Assembly: GCF_902635505.1 (NCBI RefSeq)
Contig: NC_045426.1
Location: 331,008,374 to 331,072,373, forward strand
Source of the DNA: Sarcophilus harrisii
Lineage: Eukaryota; Chordata; Mammalia; Dasyuromorphia; Dasyuridae
Reading direction: 5' to 3'
DNA: 64,000 nt
The stretch's first letter is position 1; each line of letters starts with the position of its first letter. The notes beneath the pieces were generated by a model, which had not been told where the DNA came from, searched no databases, and saw only the letters and a program-made list of their open reading frames with translations. Position numbers and translations under genes: made by a program. Below, in pieces: positions 44,363 through 56,350 of this stretch.

Positions 44363-44719
44363 TGTAATGACTGCGTATTTTAAAATCAGCCTGAGTCAGG
44401 AATTCAAGTTAAGGGAAAATCTTCAGTCTTTATTCTCAGTAGAGGTGAAGAAGGGTCAGAGGTAAAGGGGGATCAAAGGTAAAGGGAGATTATGCATCAA
44501 GAAGCCAGTCAGACCAGAAGCCAGCCAGCAGTCTCTCTGCCCCTCTGCCTCCACCCACCAAAATTGTCATTTCCTATACCACACATCAGGACTTGCACAA
44601 AGAGTGGGTGGGGACCATTCTTTCTCCAAGCATATATATTACTAGAGTATGGTCCAATTACTATCTAGCCTCATGTGCTTGGGACCTCAGTGCATCAGCT
44701 CAAGCTTCAGCCCATTACA
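44363..44719 (-). mobile_element. Solo LTR of an endogenous retrovirus-like element
   Basis: A 357-bp unit with TGTAATG at one end and CATTACA at the other (perfect 7-bp inverted termini), flanked by the exact 6-bp target duplication GAGTTA (44357-44362 and 44720-44725). On the minus strand it has U3-like text, an AATAAAGAC polyadenylation signal (plus strand GTCTTTATT near 44430) and a short R/U5. There is no internal region, so it is a solo LTR left by recombination. The 6-bp duplication suggests a class II (beta-like) family, but this is not decisive. The clean ends argue for moderate to young age. Confidence 0.85.
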
Positions 44720-45334
44720 GAGTTATATTCGAACTTTTTGATTATATAATTTTGAAAAACTCATCATTGGTATTCTGAAAAATGTTTCATAGAATATCCT
44801 GCACTTCAGGTTCTCCATTAAACTAGGCTTTTAAATTCAGGAAACTTCTGATGTTGGCAGTTGGCAAATAACATTCTGTAAACTTCATATTCAGATTTCT
44901 TCTTGAAAAAAGAGTATGTATTTATCAAATGCCTAGGACAAAATATACATTTATAATTTGAGGGATGTTTATCTCGCTATGCAAACAAAATACTAAGATA
45001 CTAAATAACATTTTTGCATTCGGAATCTTAATGTTAATACAAAATCCTAATTATCCAATTCTTGTGCAAATGAACATAAGAAGGAGATGAGATGGAGGAG
45101 AATTATACTTTTTTCAAGATTCCAAACAGATTTTTATTTAACCTCATAACAGGAAGCTTAGAGGATATTGAAACTCAATAACCCTGAAAATAGTCTTCTA
45201 TAGGAAATATTCTCTTAGGGAGTTTAGGGAGCTGTCCATAAGGCTCAGATTCTAAAGCTTGAAATCATGTAGTCTGGCTGTCTTTTGAGTGACTCATTTT
45301 GTCCTGCAGGAGAGAACCTTGGGATCAGTATTTA

Positions 45335-45550
45335 TTAGAGCTATTATAGAGAATAATATGGCAGCTAAAAAAGCTAATGTGGTTTGGGGCTTCATTGATA
45401 GAAACATAAAGCTTATTACATATGAGATGACGGTTCCCCTGTACTCTGCCGTATTCATACTATACCTTGAATATTATTTATTGCAATGCCATACTTTAGA
45501 AAGGATGGTGATAGGTTGGAATGTGGCCGGTACAAGGAAAAATATTTTTT
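45335..45550 (+). repeat. CR1/L3 ORF2 fragment, sense
   Basis: The plus frame reads MAAKKANVVWGFIDR...PLYSAVFILYLEYYL, the well-known C-terminal part of CR1/L3 reverse transcriptase ORFs. It is a fragment of a LINE and not a host gene. Confidence 0.8.
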
Positions 45551-46425
45551 CCTTTAAAAAGCCTTCTCCTGTTCTCTATTTTTTTCTAAATTGGGGGGAG
45601 GGTCTCCTTTCTCTGGATTATTAGGTTGCAGGTTCTTTGTCACTGGGTTTCTCATCTCATTTATTGGAGATGTTGAGTGGAAAATGACATTCCATGAATC
45701 TAATGACATTTTAGGATAAGTTAATTGAAGTATAATATTCACAATGAAGGAAGTGATGGTCACCCTGTGTTTCAGGTACCTGGAATGTTTTTAGAGCCAA
45801 TATATATATATAAAGAACAATATATATTATAAAGAGCAATAATAAAACAAGATCATTCTCCTCCTGTCCAGTGCTCCTACTATTTTCAGCCTAGTTACAT
45901 TCTTTTGGGATATAAAAGGTTACCCTTTTCTCAAAAGCTTCTGTTTCAACAAAGTTTCTTGTCTCAAAAACTCCTTTCTCTACCTTATATCATGGAGAGA
46001 AATAAAAAAGAAGAGGAAAATATTTCTTTTATCCTTTTAATCATTTCATGTTAAATGGTTTTTATTTCCTTTTTTTTCTTTCCAAATCTTCCTTAAAGAA
46101 TTGTGGGTGGGAGGGAAAAGTACTTGTTTTAATTTTTTCTGACCTCTAGTTCACCAGATTTGGCATGATGTTGTTAATCTGAAGGAATAAAGGTAAGAGG
46201 AATCAGAAAAAAAAACATTTCTATTCTTTCCCCTGTCTTTGGCAAGCCAAATCTCTACTTTAAGAAAACTATTGAGTATCTCTATCCTGAAATCTTTACT
46301 CTGATGCTAATCCAATGTGTGTCTTGCTATCCACCTGAAGTACAAAATATCACTCAATTACTTCATGGTCCCAGTAAAGTAAAAATATCACTAAGATTTC
46401 TCTCTGGACAACTACCTTTAATAAA
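45551..46425. other. Gene-free stretch, nothing recognised
   Basis: AT-rich with a short TATA run near 45800. No named repeat. Confidence 0.4.
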
Positions 46426-46429
46426 AATA

Positions 46430-46575
46430 AATAAAATAGCTGGCACTTATATGTTGTTTTAAGATTCACAAAGTTCTTTATAAATCTTAACTAATTTTTA
46501 TCCTCATGATAGCCCTAGGTGATAGATGCTATAATTTTCTTCATTTTACAGTTGAGGAAAGAGACAGACATATGA
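46430..46575 (-). repeat. MIR SINE, antisense
   Basis: 'agctggcacttatatgttg', 'tatcctcatgatagcccta', 'ggtgatagatgctataatt', 'cattttacagttgaggaaa' is MIR in reverse complement. Confidence 0.75.
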
Positions 46576-46774
46576 ATTTCTACATTCAAGTGATAGATGA
46601 TTTTTTCTACACATGAATTTAATCATTCAACACCCATGAATTTGAAGAGATATCCACAATACCTGATCCACAATATGATTCTAATTGCTAATAGTTTTTT
46701 TTAAATCTACCCATCAGCAAATATATATATTCCTCTCCCATCAGGTAAAAGTCATTACCCTATATCACATAGAC

Positions 46775-47722
46775 TCAGTGAAATGAATTTTGACATAAAA
46801 TGTTTTTCATAGCCACCTTAACATCCTTGTTCCTCAAACTATAAATGATGGGATTGAGCATGGGAGTCACCACACCATAGAACAGTGTAATAAATTTGTC
46901 TGTGATATCACTGCCTCCTCTAAGAGAATCCTGAGATTTGGGTTTTGCATACATGAAGAAGATTGTCCCATAGAATATAATCACCACAGTCAGGTGAGCC
47001 GAGCAGGTGGAAAAGGCTTTGTGTCTCCCTTTTGTAGAAGGAATCCTGAAGATTGCAACAAGTATGAAAATGTAAGAGATGGAAATTGATATTAAAGGAA
47101 TAACTAGAAAGATGATGTTTGATCCTACTATGCTAAAAATATTGACGGAAATATCTCCACAGGCCAATTTCAGGATAGCCAGAATCTCACATAAAAAATG
47201 ATCAATGATGTCCACACAAAATCTTAACTGAACTGCAAGAGAAGTTTGGATCACTGAATCAAGAACCCCTGCTGCCCAGGACACAGATGCCATTGACACA
47301 TAAATACTCTTGCTCATGATGACAGGATATCTTAGGGGCTTGCAGATGGCCACGTAACGGTCAAATGCCATCATGCTTAGGAGCACACATTCAGTTACAC
47401 CCATTGCAAAGGATAGAAACATTTGCATTGCACAGCTGGAGAAGGAAATGGCTTTCCTTGGAGTAAGAAAACTGTTTAGAATCAGAGGCACAGTAGAGGT
47501 TGTATAGCAAATATCCAGGAAGGAGAGGTTACCTAGGAAGAAATACATGGGAGTGTGGAGATGAGAGTCATAGATGGTTACTATAATCAGCACTCCATTG
47601 CCTACCAGAATTACTAGATACATCCACAGGACCAGCACGAAGAAAATGGTTTCTAGCTTTGGATAGTCAGAAAGTCCCAGGAGAATCAATTCTGTCACGG
47701 TGGTTTGATTGGTTCCTTCCAT
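46775..47722 (-). CDS. OR13C-like: Olfactory receptor, family 13 (OR13C-like), intact
   Basis: A class II odorant GPCR of 315 residues. Seen: NQT glycosylation site (5-7); GN of helix 1 (41-42); LHTPMYFFL (55-63); C97; [10 protein letters not shown] (118-127); [10 protein letters not shown] (about 234-244); [14 protein letters not shown] (about 287-301). In the second outer loop it reads [14 protein letters not shown] where the others read QLPFCG.N.I.HF.C: the loop proline is an arginine and one residue is missing. Loop residues at this place help shape odorant binding, so this paralogue may have a changed ligand range. The cysteines of the loop are kept. Acceptor-like TTTCCTTTAG lies 30 bp before the ATG. 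Confidence 0.96.
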   Translation of the reverse strand: MEGTNQTTVTELILLGLSDYPKLETIFFVLVLWMYLVILVGNGVLIIVTIYDSHLHTPMYFFLGNLSFLDICYTTSTVPLILNSFLTPRKAISFSSCAMQMFLSFAMGVTECVLLSMMAFDRYVAICKPLRYPVIMSKSIYVSMASVSWAAGVLDSVIQTSLAVQLRFCVDIIDHFLCEILAILKLACGDISVNIFSIVGSNIIFLVIPLISISISYIFILVAIFRIPSTKGRHKAFSTCSAHLTVVIIFYGTIFFMYAKPKSQDSLRGGSDITDKFITLFYGVVTPMLNPIIYSLRNKDVKVAMKNILCQNSFH

Positions 47723-47770
47723 TTAAAAGATCTCTTTCACTTGTGTAGATTCTAAAGGAAACAGAACATA
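47723..47770 (-). other. Receptor 5' flank with splice acceptor
   Basis: On the minus strand TTCTGTTTCCTTTAG, with AG at 47753-47752, precedes the ATG by about 30 bp. It is a good polypyrimidine acceptor for the coding exon. Confidence 0.6.
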
Positions 47771-47879
47771 ATTTTGTTGTATCAATGCCAGGAAGTATTG
47801 ATCTTTTTCCAAGATTACATCTCAAGTAAAAAAAAAGTTAGTCTTTTTTTGACTATGAAAATATGTCACAATTAAGAGA

Positions 47880-48330
47880 CCAAGATCCGTCTCCCAATGG
47901 TCAAAGGATAGGAAAAAAATCCATACAAATAGTTTCTAGTAGAATTGTGATTACTAACAACCATATTAAATAGTGCACTAGATCGTCATTATATCATTTA
48001 TATCAATGATCAACTTATGTCAAATCAAAAGAACTTCGAGATTTTATAGCATATCCAACAAAATGGCAAAAATGTTACAGGATCAGTATTCATTGTTAGA
48101 GAGAAAAAGGGAAGATACGGTAGTAGAACTTCACATTGGTCTAGTCTGTCTGAAAAGTAATTTGGAATTATGCTGATAAAATGAAGCAAATTTCTATATT
48201 TTCTGACCTGGAATTTCCACTACAATCCTAGGGCGGTCAATAAGAGAAAAAAAAGTTTCATATACACCTATGTATTCACAACAATAATAGCAAAGCAAGA
48301 ATAGCAAAGAAGTGAAAACTGACTAGTGAA
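47880..48330 (+). repeat. Old L1 ORF2 fragment, sense
   Basis: 'ccgtctcccaatggtcaaag', 'gttacaggatcagtattcat', 'agtaatttggaattatgctg', 'tttctgacctggaatttcc' follow the C-terminal ORF2 of marsupial L1. A homologous fragment lies upstream of the receptor at 56651-57619, at about 57.95-58.1 kb. Confidence 0.65.
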
Positions 48331-48332
48331 TT

Positions 48333-48445
48333 TTATTGTTGTTTAGTTGTGTCTGACTCTTTAAGACTCCAACTTGGGGTTTTCTGCATAAAGATATTGT
48401 ACTTCCTGCTCCAACCCATTTTGCAGAGGCCATGCAAAGTCATGC
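48333..48445 (-). repeat. tRNA-derived marsupial SINE tail, antisense
   Basis: 'tgttgtttagttgtgtctg', 'actctttaagactccaac', 'ggggttttctgcataaaga' is the antisense tail of the SINE seen at 50.19-50.45 kb. Confidence 0.7.
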
Positions 48446-48479
48446 AAAACACATCCATAAAAGTAATGTTGTGACAGGA

Positions 48480-49075
48480 AACATAGACTCCCCCTCCCCC
48501 AAACCAAGAAAAATAAAGTTAAAAAATATGCTTCACTTTGCAGGCAGACACAATCAATTCCTTCTCTGGGTATGGATAGCATTTTTCATCTTAAGTTCGA
48601 GTCATCTTGGACCATTGCACTGCTGAGAATAGCCATGTTATTTACAGCTAATCATCTTACAATATTACTGTTACTTTGTACTTTGTACTTAGAACATTTT
48701 TTTTTCTATACAGCTATATTATTTTCTATGGATTTAAAGCTTTGATTATTTCATCTGAAAACTATTCATATCATTTGATTATTTTTCAACTGGAAAGTGA
48801 CTCTTATTTTTCTAAATCTGCCTCAGTTTCCTATTTGTTTAAGAGATAAAGCCTTTATTAGAGAAACTGTTTTCAAAATTCTTCACAATTACTATTGCTA
48901 ATTCTATTTCCCCCATTTATTTTTTCTTTCCTTTCATCCTATTCCTCCTCAAAAGTATTTTGTCTCTCACTACACCCTTCGCCAATCTTCCCTCCCTTCT
49001 CTTGCCCTCCCATATATACTTTATATATATCCTTTCAAATTCAGTTTATGTGTTTGCTAGTTTTGCTGACCTACT
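48480..49075 (-). repeat. Marsupial L1 3' region, antisense
   Basis: 'ctctgggtatggatagcatt', 'ttggaccattgcactgctga', 'ctaatcatcttacaatatta', 'gatttaaagctttgattat', then the C/T-rich part 'ccctcccttctcttgccctc'. Internal deletions relative to the other copies. Confidence 0.7.
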
Positions 49076-49449
49076 TTTTTTCTTTTTATTTTAAAATCTT
49101 TGTTATAAAGGGCAGGACGTGAGTAGAGGTTAGAAAAGGATATATTCAGAAAAGAAAGTGATATAAAAACAAAAGATATTAAAAATATTACAAATTTAAA
49201 AATACTGTAGCACAAAACATGTTTCCTTGTTGTAGTGATAACCATCATTAGAAGATCCACTCAGAAATCCTAGAACAAAGATTTCAGATTTAAGACAATT
49301 AAATACCTTATTATTAGAAGGCCAGTCTAAAACTCACACAGTTGGGTTGAAGTAATGGTTCGTATATGGTTTTTATTATTATTTTGGATGTGAATTTGCT
49401 GATGAAGCTTAGGTATTAAGCAATTTAGGGCAAATAAATAATTAATAAA

Positions 49450-49615
49450 AAGAACCCAGATCTTGGATGTAGGGAAGATCTGGATTCAAATTCTGACTAA
49501 CTATGGGAAAAATCAAATTAACTTCTTTGGATCTCATTTGTAAAGTATAAAACTGGGCACAATAATCTCCAAAGATACTTCCAAATTATATGCTTTATAG
49601 TTATTAAGTATGTAA
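49450..49615 (+). repeat. MIR SINE, sense
   Basis: 'ggaagatctggattcaaatt', 'ctttggatctcatttgtaa', 'gataatctccaaagatac'-like text in MIR order, diverged. Confidence 0.6.
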
Positions 49616-50185
49616 AAGTATCAGCCAAAGAAACTGGTTGAATGAACTATTTAGATCACATCTAATAATTGTGTCTCACAAATTGAGAATAAGAGATACT
49701 ATTTATATTAATAGGATATCATATCATCATTGATATTTATATCACTTATAAAATCATAGTCTTTCTTCCTTAGCAACTGATATCTTGTATCTTATAAGAA
49801 TAAGATTTATGCCTGACTCTGCAGGATACATATTGGTCCCAAGATTTGATTGTCAAGTACTATGGTTATGACCTAGATTGGATTCAATTATTTTTGCTTC
49901 TTTGAAATTCAGTTTCCCACAGTTAGGGATAAAACAAGGTTTATAAAACTTATTGTAAGATTCAAAGGAGATCATGGGTGTCCATACTTCCTAAGTCATG
50001 AAGTGCTATGAAAGCAGAAGTGATTATGGCCAATGGTTTTACTTTATGTATTGAATAAGAATCTAGTGTTAGAATAAGCTTTTATCATTAACACCCATTT
50101 TATTAGCTTTTTCTATTCAACATTGAAGTACATTTGGAAGCTTTATTAGTAGATTTTCCAAAGAAGAGTAGCTCAGAATATCACT
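49616..50185. other. Gene-free stretch, nothing recognised
   Basis: AT-rich. 49880-50000 carries a weak MIR-like signature ('ttgaaattcagtttcccaca', 'aagattcaaaggagatcatg'). Confidence 0.4.
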
Positions 50186-50189
50186 AGTA

Positions 50190-50450
50190 TTAGTCAGGTA
50201 GCTGGCACAATGGATAGAGTGCCAGGTCTGGAATTAGGAAGAGCTGAGTTCAAATTTGACTTCAGATCCTTACCAGCCAAGTACCTTGTATGAATTACTT
50301 AACTCTGTTTGCCTCAGTTTTCTCATCTATACAGTGATTTGGAGAAGGAAACGGTAAACCACGCCAAAATCTTTGCCAAGAAAACCCCAGATGGCATCAC
50401 AAAGAGTTGGACATGATGGAAACAACTTAACAGTAAAGAGCAAACATTTC
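50190..50450 (+). repeat. tRNA-derived marsupial SINE with RTE-like tail, full length
   Basis: 'ggtagctggcacaatggata', 'gtgccaggtctggaattagg', 'gcctcagttttctcatctat', 'ttggagaaggaaacggtaaa', 'aagaaaaccccagatggcat', 'gttggacatgatggaaaca' in full order, little diverged. Confidence 0.88.
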
Positions 50451-50639
50451 TGTTACAAGGCATTATTTTTGATAATTGTGTTCTTACCTCTAATTCAATG
50501 ACATTGCAACTAAAAATTTACTGTAACCATAAATATTAGAGACATTCTTAAAAATAAATACCAGAAAGGGACTTAATATTCTGGTCCACACAACTCAAAT
50601 AATGTATCTCCTGCCTTTGAATTCATAAGCTTATAAAGC

Positions 50640-51650
50640 TCTATTTCTAAATATTTAAAATTGAGTAACAGCAATGTCCATTTACCTCTAAGTCTAAGAA
50701 ATATTGTCCTCCTTGCTCAGAAAGTAATTACTAACTGACTTCCAGTTGCTCTGTTATTCTGAGTCAGAAAAATCATTTCCCAAACATATGGAGTGATGAT
50801 CAATATAATGTGGACAAATACATGTGGCAATTATTTTTGTCAAGTTTCACTGAGAGAATACTCATCAAAAAGTTGAAAAAGTAACAGCAGAAGAAATGGA
50901 AAATTCTCATATTTTCAGCACCATGAGTTTTCTGTCTTCATATTCTGTACATCAATGAAATAAAGAAAAAGAGTGTGGCAACCCATTCTTGATCAATATA
51001 GGTCTCTATTAGACTTGAGCCAATTTCCTAGGAAAACAAAACTTTCAGTGTTCTCTACAGTGTTTCTAGCATTTCAAATTCCACATTCATTCTCCAAAGG
51101 ATCAACTATTGGAACCAAAAGTAACTTAAATCCCTTGTTGCTTTAAGGGAAAGTTCTAATCCCTGAGGCAATTTAAAGTTTATCAAAAAGGAGAGGGTAG
51201 GGAATCCCACAGATCCAATTAAAGCAAAGTTACTACTTTGTTTTAATTGAAGTCGAACTTTTTTTTGTGTGTGTCTATGGACTCAGTGGAAAGTGGAAAC
51301 TTTGTTCCCTGACCTTTGGATAAGAGCTAGAGCTAGCACATTGGGATGTTTGTCCTAGATGCTGCTGCTGACAGAAATGGAAATCTTTTCTACTTCTGGG
51401 AGTCCAAATATTAGACTGGTCCAATCCCTTACTTTGCTCCTGGGGTCATCAGATGCTGTGACCAACTAGCTTTTTCCTTGGCCCAGTTTCCAGTTTTGGC
51501 TGATTGTCCCTGATCTAGGGATTACTAGATCAGCATGGGCTGGGGTTGAGGGGCAGGGTGGTCAGGAAGGATCTACTGTGGAGGCAATATGCAATGATAG
51601 CTGTTTGTCCCCTCCAGCTTTAGGATTCCTCTCATCTCTCATTCTCTGAC
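50640..51650 (-). promoter_or_regulatory. Receptor-linked upstream block of the gene at 46775-47722
   Basis: Matches 60860-61930 along about 1 kb in the same orientation and 29290-30110 in reverse. Shared marks: 'cccatttacctct'-like donor (reverse), 'gttctaatccctgaggcaat' at 51150s, GGGAATCCC and 'agatccaattaaag' (51215s), and further out 'gaccaactagctttttcc', 'gaggcaatatgcaatga'. It starts about 2.9 kb upstream of the ATG. I infer a copied promoter and leader-exon region. Confidence 0.6.
50686..50944 (-). other. Candidate 5' non-coding exon of the receptor at 46775-47722
   Basis: On the minus strand the segment starts after a T-rich tract ending in GATGTACAG (AG at 50946-50945) and ends at TTAGAG|GTAAATGG (GT at 50685-50684). 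It is 259 bp, the same as in the copy at 29769-30027. The intron to the acceptor at 47752 would be about 2.9 kb. No conserved reading frame. Confidence 0.5.
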
Positions 51651-51689
51651 TTCCTTTCTCACTGTGCTCTCTAGAATTTTCTACTGGTA

Positions 51690-51975
51690 TCAAGAAGAGC
51701 AGTATGATGTGACTGAAAATATTGGATTTTGAGTTAGAAGAACAAGAGAAGAGAAGCTAGGTACTGGAGTGGATAGAGCACTGGCCCTGGAGTCAGAAGG
51801 GTTTCAAACTGGGCCTCAGACACTTACTAGCTGTGTGACCCTGAATAAGTCACTTATCCCTGATTACCTGAATAAAGAAGAATAATAATCAGAGGATCTT
51901 GAATACGTAATTATGGGCCAATTATTTAAACATCTATGTGTTTCAACTTCCTTATCTGTGTGGGTCATATATCTT
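51690..51975 (+). repeat. MIR SINE, sense, split by a WSINE1-type insertion
   Basis: The MIR starts with 'cagtatgatgtgactgaaa', 'attggattttgagttagaag' and resumes after the SINE with 'gggccaattatttaaacat', 'caacttccttatctgtgtg'. The split shows the order of insertion. Confidence 0.75.
51752..51890 (+). mobile_element. WSINE1-type SINE inserted in a MIR
   Basis: 'agaagctaggtactggagtg', 'gatagagcactggccctgga', 'gcctcagacacttactagct', 'gtgtgaccctgaataagtca', 'cttatccctgattacc' and a short AATAAAGAAGAAT tail. Confidence 0.85.
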
Positions 51976-53190
51976 CTCAAGCTCCTTTCCTTATTCATAT
52001 TGACACAAGCAGGTTAATCTCTTAATCAATGACTACTACTGTACCTCCTTTCAGGATCCTAGGGACACACAATAGGAACTATGCTATATATCTAATGCTG
52101 ATATCAGGCCCCCATTTAGCAGGTTCCTCCCAGGCAGGGGTATGCTGGGGGTGGGAGGGAGGGAAGAGAAGACATTCTTGCTCTCTATAGGAGTTCTTTA
52201 GCCTATTCTTGTCATGCTTCATGATCCTCCACCAGTCCATGTCACATGGGTCCAGGACTCTCAGAGTCTTTCACTATTATATTGCTCTTAGAGGGACTGC
52301 CTTCCTATTGCTGTAATATTCACTTATCTATTACTTTCCTGGAGGTGTGCTACAGTCAGCTTGTACTGGGTCATTTGAACCAATTATAAAATTTTCAATG
52401 TGAGCATTCATACTTTAGAATTTGGCAAATGCTACAAATTGCAACTTTATTATTATTATTTTTTTTGCTTGAGTTCTGGATTTAAGAAAGTAATGGGAAA
52501 TGTTAGTAATACAGATTAAATTTAAAAGTATTCTATCTGTAGCTCCACTCCCTCTCTACTTTTTTGGGACTACAAACTAATTCCTATAAAATTTCTCATC
52601 CCTTTTTGAATTGTAGTGCAGTTGGTGATAGGAGACCTTTTAATTATCTCATTATTACTATATGTAATGAAATGCCAGATTCTTTATGACATTATTTTCT
52701 TATAAAAATAGTAGTGATCTTTTAGTTTTAAGATGCCCTGTATGTGTTAAATGTAGTGATTGGTCTGTTGGAGTACATAAGGATCTCACAAATCTGCTCT
52801 GTTTTCCCTATGAGATTAACCATAAGAATTTATTTATGTTAATCTTGATCCTGTAAATATTTATGATTTCAATGGGACAAACAAATGATGGTGTCCTATC
52901 AATAGATGGACCATCCATTGGTGGAAATCTTGGGGAAAAGTGACCTAGCTAAATTACAATTTGAGAATGGGCAGAGAAAATATATATATAAAAAAAAGAA
53001 AACAAGTTTATGTTGAAAATTAATTTTGTCCTTGTCTTTTGTGGAACTCTCTGCTTGGTGAGGCAGATGAACATTTACTGACTGAAATTGTTTCTATTTG
53101 TTCATCAGGACAATTGATTTATATCAGTTCAACTTCTATAGCAAATAATCATTGAGAGTTGATACACAAACAAAATTTTTGTTACCTTTT
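51976..53190. other. Gene-free stretch, nothing recognised
   Basis: Somewhat less AT-rich between 52.0 and 52.35 kb. No open frame over 60 codons and no repeat that I can name. Confidence 0.4.
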
Positions 53191-53199
53191 TCAGCATCT

Positions 53200-55450
53200 A
53201 TAATTTGTTCAAACAGGTCATATTAGCATTTAAAAAATTATATGTCATCTCGTGTAATTATTTCTTCTATGTTATTGATGTTAGTCTTTATTCTAACAAG
53301 TTGATGGTGGATTATGTATATATTTTCTCATATAATTATTTCTTTTTGTGTTTTGTTTAATTTCATCTTTGTTCTAACAAGTCTATGACTGTCAGAATGT
53401 ATATAACTTATTTAGAAAGGACAATCATATTTTGCTTCCTACTTCTGTATGTGTTTTTATTAAAGTGTAAGCTGGTCATAGGTATTCCCTCAGTGTCCAT
53501 GTTGTTCTCTTTATACAACTTACTGTTTTAAAAAATATTATTTTAATAATTTCCATTTCTGTCATCAGAATTTAATCCTTAAAGTCATTTATCTTAGCCC
53601 TCTTAAAGTGATTACCATTTTAGAATTTTGAAGGAACTACATATGGAAGAATGATCAACTTAATTTTGATTGACTTTAGAGGACAGAGAAGCATGTTTTG
53701 TGTTAGTAATAGATTTAATTTTCTAATCATTAGAGATATCTAAAAAGGAAATTTTCTGTCATCAAAGTATTTAATTGAAGTTTAGTTGCTGATATTGCAG
53801 AAAGTATACATGTTTCAGGTATGAATTGGATTAAATAGTTTTTGAGAATCCTTCCAACCTGAATTTATTCACATTAGTTGTGTATATATCTCTTTCTACA
53901 TATCCACTTAGCAGTGTTATGTTACATTCTAGAAATAGAATGAAGCCAGAATACTTGAATTGAATTACAAGATAAGGGCAAATAATGGGAAATGTTCATA
54001 ATTTTATATACTCTATTTTATAGCCCTTACTATACCCTAATACACGATTGATTTTTGTAAGAATTTCATGTGGTGCTGAGAAATGCTCAATATTTTAATG
54101 GTCCCATTTATAAGATGTCGCCAAATGTTTTGAGTCTACTTCCTCTAGTAATATTTTCTATTCCATTTTTTTTATTTTGTTGTATATATTTGTCCAAATC
54201 TGAGACAGAGATGTTAAAATCTCCTACTCTTTTTGTTTCTATTTGTGTTTTTGCAATTTATCTAATATTTCAAAATTTCAAATTCAAAATATTGAAATAA
54301 TCGATATTACTTTATTTCCTATTGTTCCTTTTACAGAATAATGTGATTTTCTTAGTTAATTCTATTTACATTGTGATTTTTTTGCTTTTCTTCACTGATA
54401 GCACAATTGAAACTTTTATTTTGTTGGTTTCACTTGATGTATAGAAAATTTTGTTTATGACTAAATTTATTCTCTATATGTCTTTGCTTTTACATGTATT
54501 TCCTGAAAGCAACAGACTTTAGACTTTTTTTAATCCATTCTGTTATTCACTTTATTTTTTTCTCCAGTATTTTATTTTTCCAAGTACATGGAAAGATAGT
54601 TTTCAACATTCATTTTTGTAAAACTTGGTGTTCCAATTTTTTTTTCTTCCTCTTTCCCTTATCTAACCACTAGCCAATATATCAAGCAATGTGATATAGG
54701 ATAAACATGTGCAATCCTTTAAAACATAATTCCTTTTTTTTTGTCATGTTGTGCAAGAAAAATCAGGTGAAAAGGGCGAAAAACCATGAAAAAGAAGAAA
54801 GCAAAGAAACAAAATAAAACAAAAAAGGTGAAAATACTATTTTTAGAACAATATTCAATCTCCATAGTTCATCCTCTGAATGAGGATGGCATTTTCCATC
54901 CCAAGTCCATTGGATTTGTCTTGGATCACTATATTGCTGAGAAGAGTTAAGTCTATCATAATTAATCATTATATAATCTTGCTATTAGTGTTCTCCTGGT
55001 TCTCTTTACTTCACTCAGCATCAATTCATATAAGTCTTTCTAGATTTTTCTGATATCAGCCTGCTCATAATTTCACATAGAAAAATAATAATTCATTAAT
55101 TTATGTGTCATAACTTATTCAGCCATTACACAGTTGAAAGGTATCCACTCAATTTACAATTCCTTGCCACTACAAAAAGAGCTACTACAAACATTTTTGC
55201 ACGTGTGGGTCTTTCTTCTCTTTTTTAATTTCTTTGGGATACAGGTCCAGTAGTAACATTGCTGGATCAAAGGGCATGTACAGTTTCATGACTTTTTGGT
55301 TGTAGTTTCAAATTGTTTTTCAGAATGACTGGACCAGTTCACAACTTCACCAACAATGCATTAGTGCCCCAGTTTTCCCACATTCTCTGCAATATTTACC
55401 ATTATCTTTTCCAGTCATCTTAGCTAATTTGAGAGGTGTGAAGTGGTATC
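53200..55450 (-). repeat. Marsupial L1 fragments, antisense (ORF2 and 3' end)
   Basis: 54055-54560 is antisense ORF2 ('atgtggtgctgagaaatgct', 'aaatctgagacagagatgtt', 'aaaatctcctactctttt'). 54560-55450 is the antisense 3' end ('agttttcaacattcattttt', 'tcttggatcactatattgct', 'cttcactcagcatcaattca', 'caacaatgcattagtgcccc'). 53200-54050 is probably further antisense L1 but more diverged. Two separate insertions are likely. Confidence 0.65.
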
Positions 55451-55469
55451 TTAGATGTGTTACTCACTT

Positions 55470-56350
55470 TAAAAAATGATGTTATAAAATTAAATAATAA
55501 ACAAACATAAAATAAGCAATAAAAAGGAGATACTGAAATTAGAGAAGTAGATAAATTAGAATAAAACAGAAATAATCAATAAGACTATCAAGTGGTTATT
55601 CACAAAAAATATAATTGGAAAACTAACTTGAAAGAAAAAAGAAAGCAGGAAATAAAATCAAGAAAACAATAAAGTAACAAGATGAAATCACAACAAAATT
55701 TAAAGAAATAAAAAGTATTGTCAAAATCTACTTTACACAGTTATATACTAACAAAACTGAGAATATAGAAAAACAAGAGGATTACATTAATAACTGTAAA
55801 ATAAACCTACCAGGAGTTTAAATAGAGATGTTAAATAAAGAAATTACCAAAGTGTGTGTGTGTGTGTGTGTGTGTGTTAAGGTGCTTGTGGGTAGGTAAG
55901 AATGTCCCAACCCTGTTGGAATTACAAGAGAATTCTACAAAAAATTTTAAAGAAAAATTAATATAATACTACATAAATATTTTTAAAATTTGTGAATATT
56001 ATATCAAATTATTTGAGAAAACTATATCCGATATTTGAGACACTAGAGAATAATAGAACAAAGAAGTAGAATTACATACCGATATCATTAATGAACACAG
56101 ACTTAAAGATTTTAAATAAAATTCTGTCAAATAGCCCATCAGTTTATTCAAAAAAATCATTCATAAACAATCAAATAGGATTTATATCAAGGAGACCAGG
56201 ATGGTTCAGAATTAGGAAATCAAACAAAAACATCTAAAATCACATATTTATCTCACCATGTCTAGAACAAGCTTTTAACAAAGGATAAAGTTCATTTGTA
56301 TTAAAAATCCTACAAAGTGAATGTTGTAAAATTACAAAGAACAGGTATTT
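55470..56350 (+). repeat. L1 ORF2 fragment, sense, with a GT microsatellite
   Basis: A-rich sense ORF2 text: 'aaactgagaatatagaaaaa', 'gtttattcaaaaaaatcat', 'tttatatcaaggagaccagg', 'gaattaggaaatcaaac'. A (TG)n run sits at 55852-55877. Confidence 0.65.

Noticed and set aside
45289-45624. A 111-codon frame that looks protein-like
   Set aside because: Its MAAKKAN, PLYSA and LEY words are the CR1/L3 reverse transcriptase ORF, so it is a LINE fragment.
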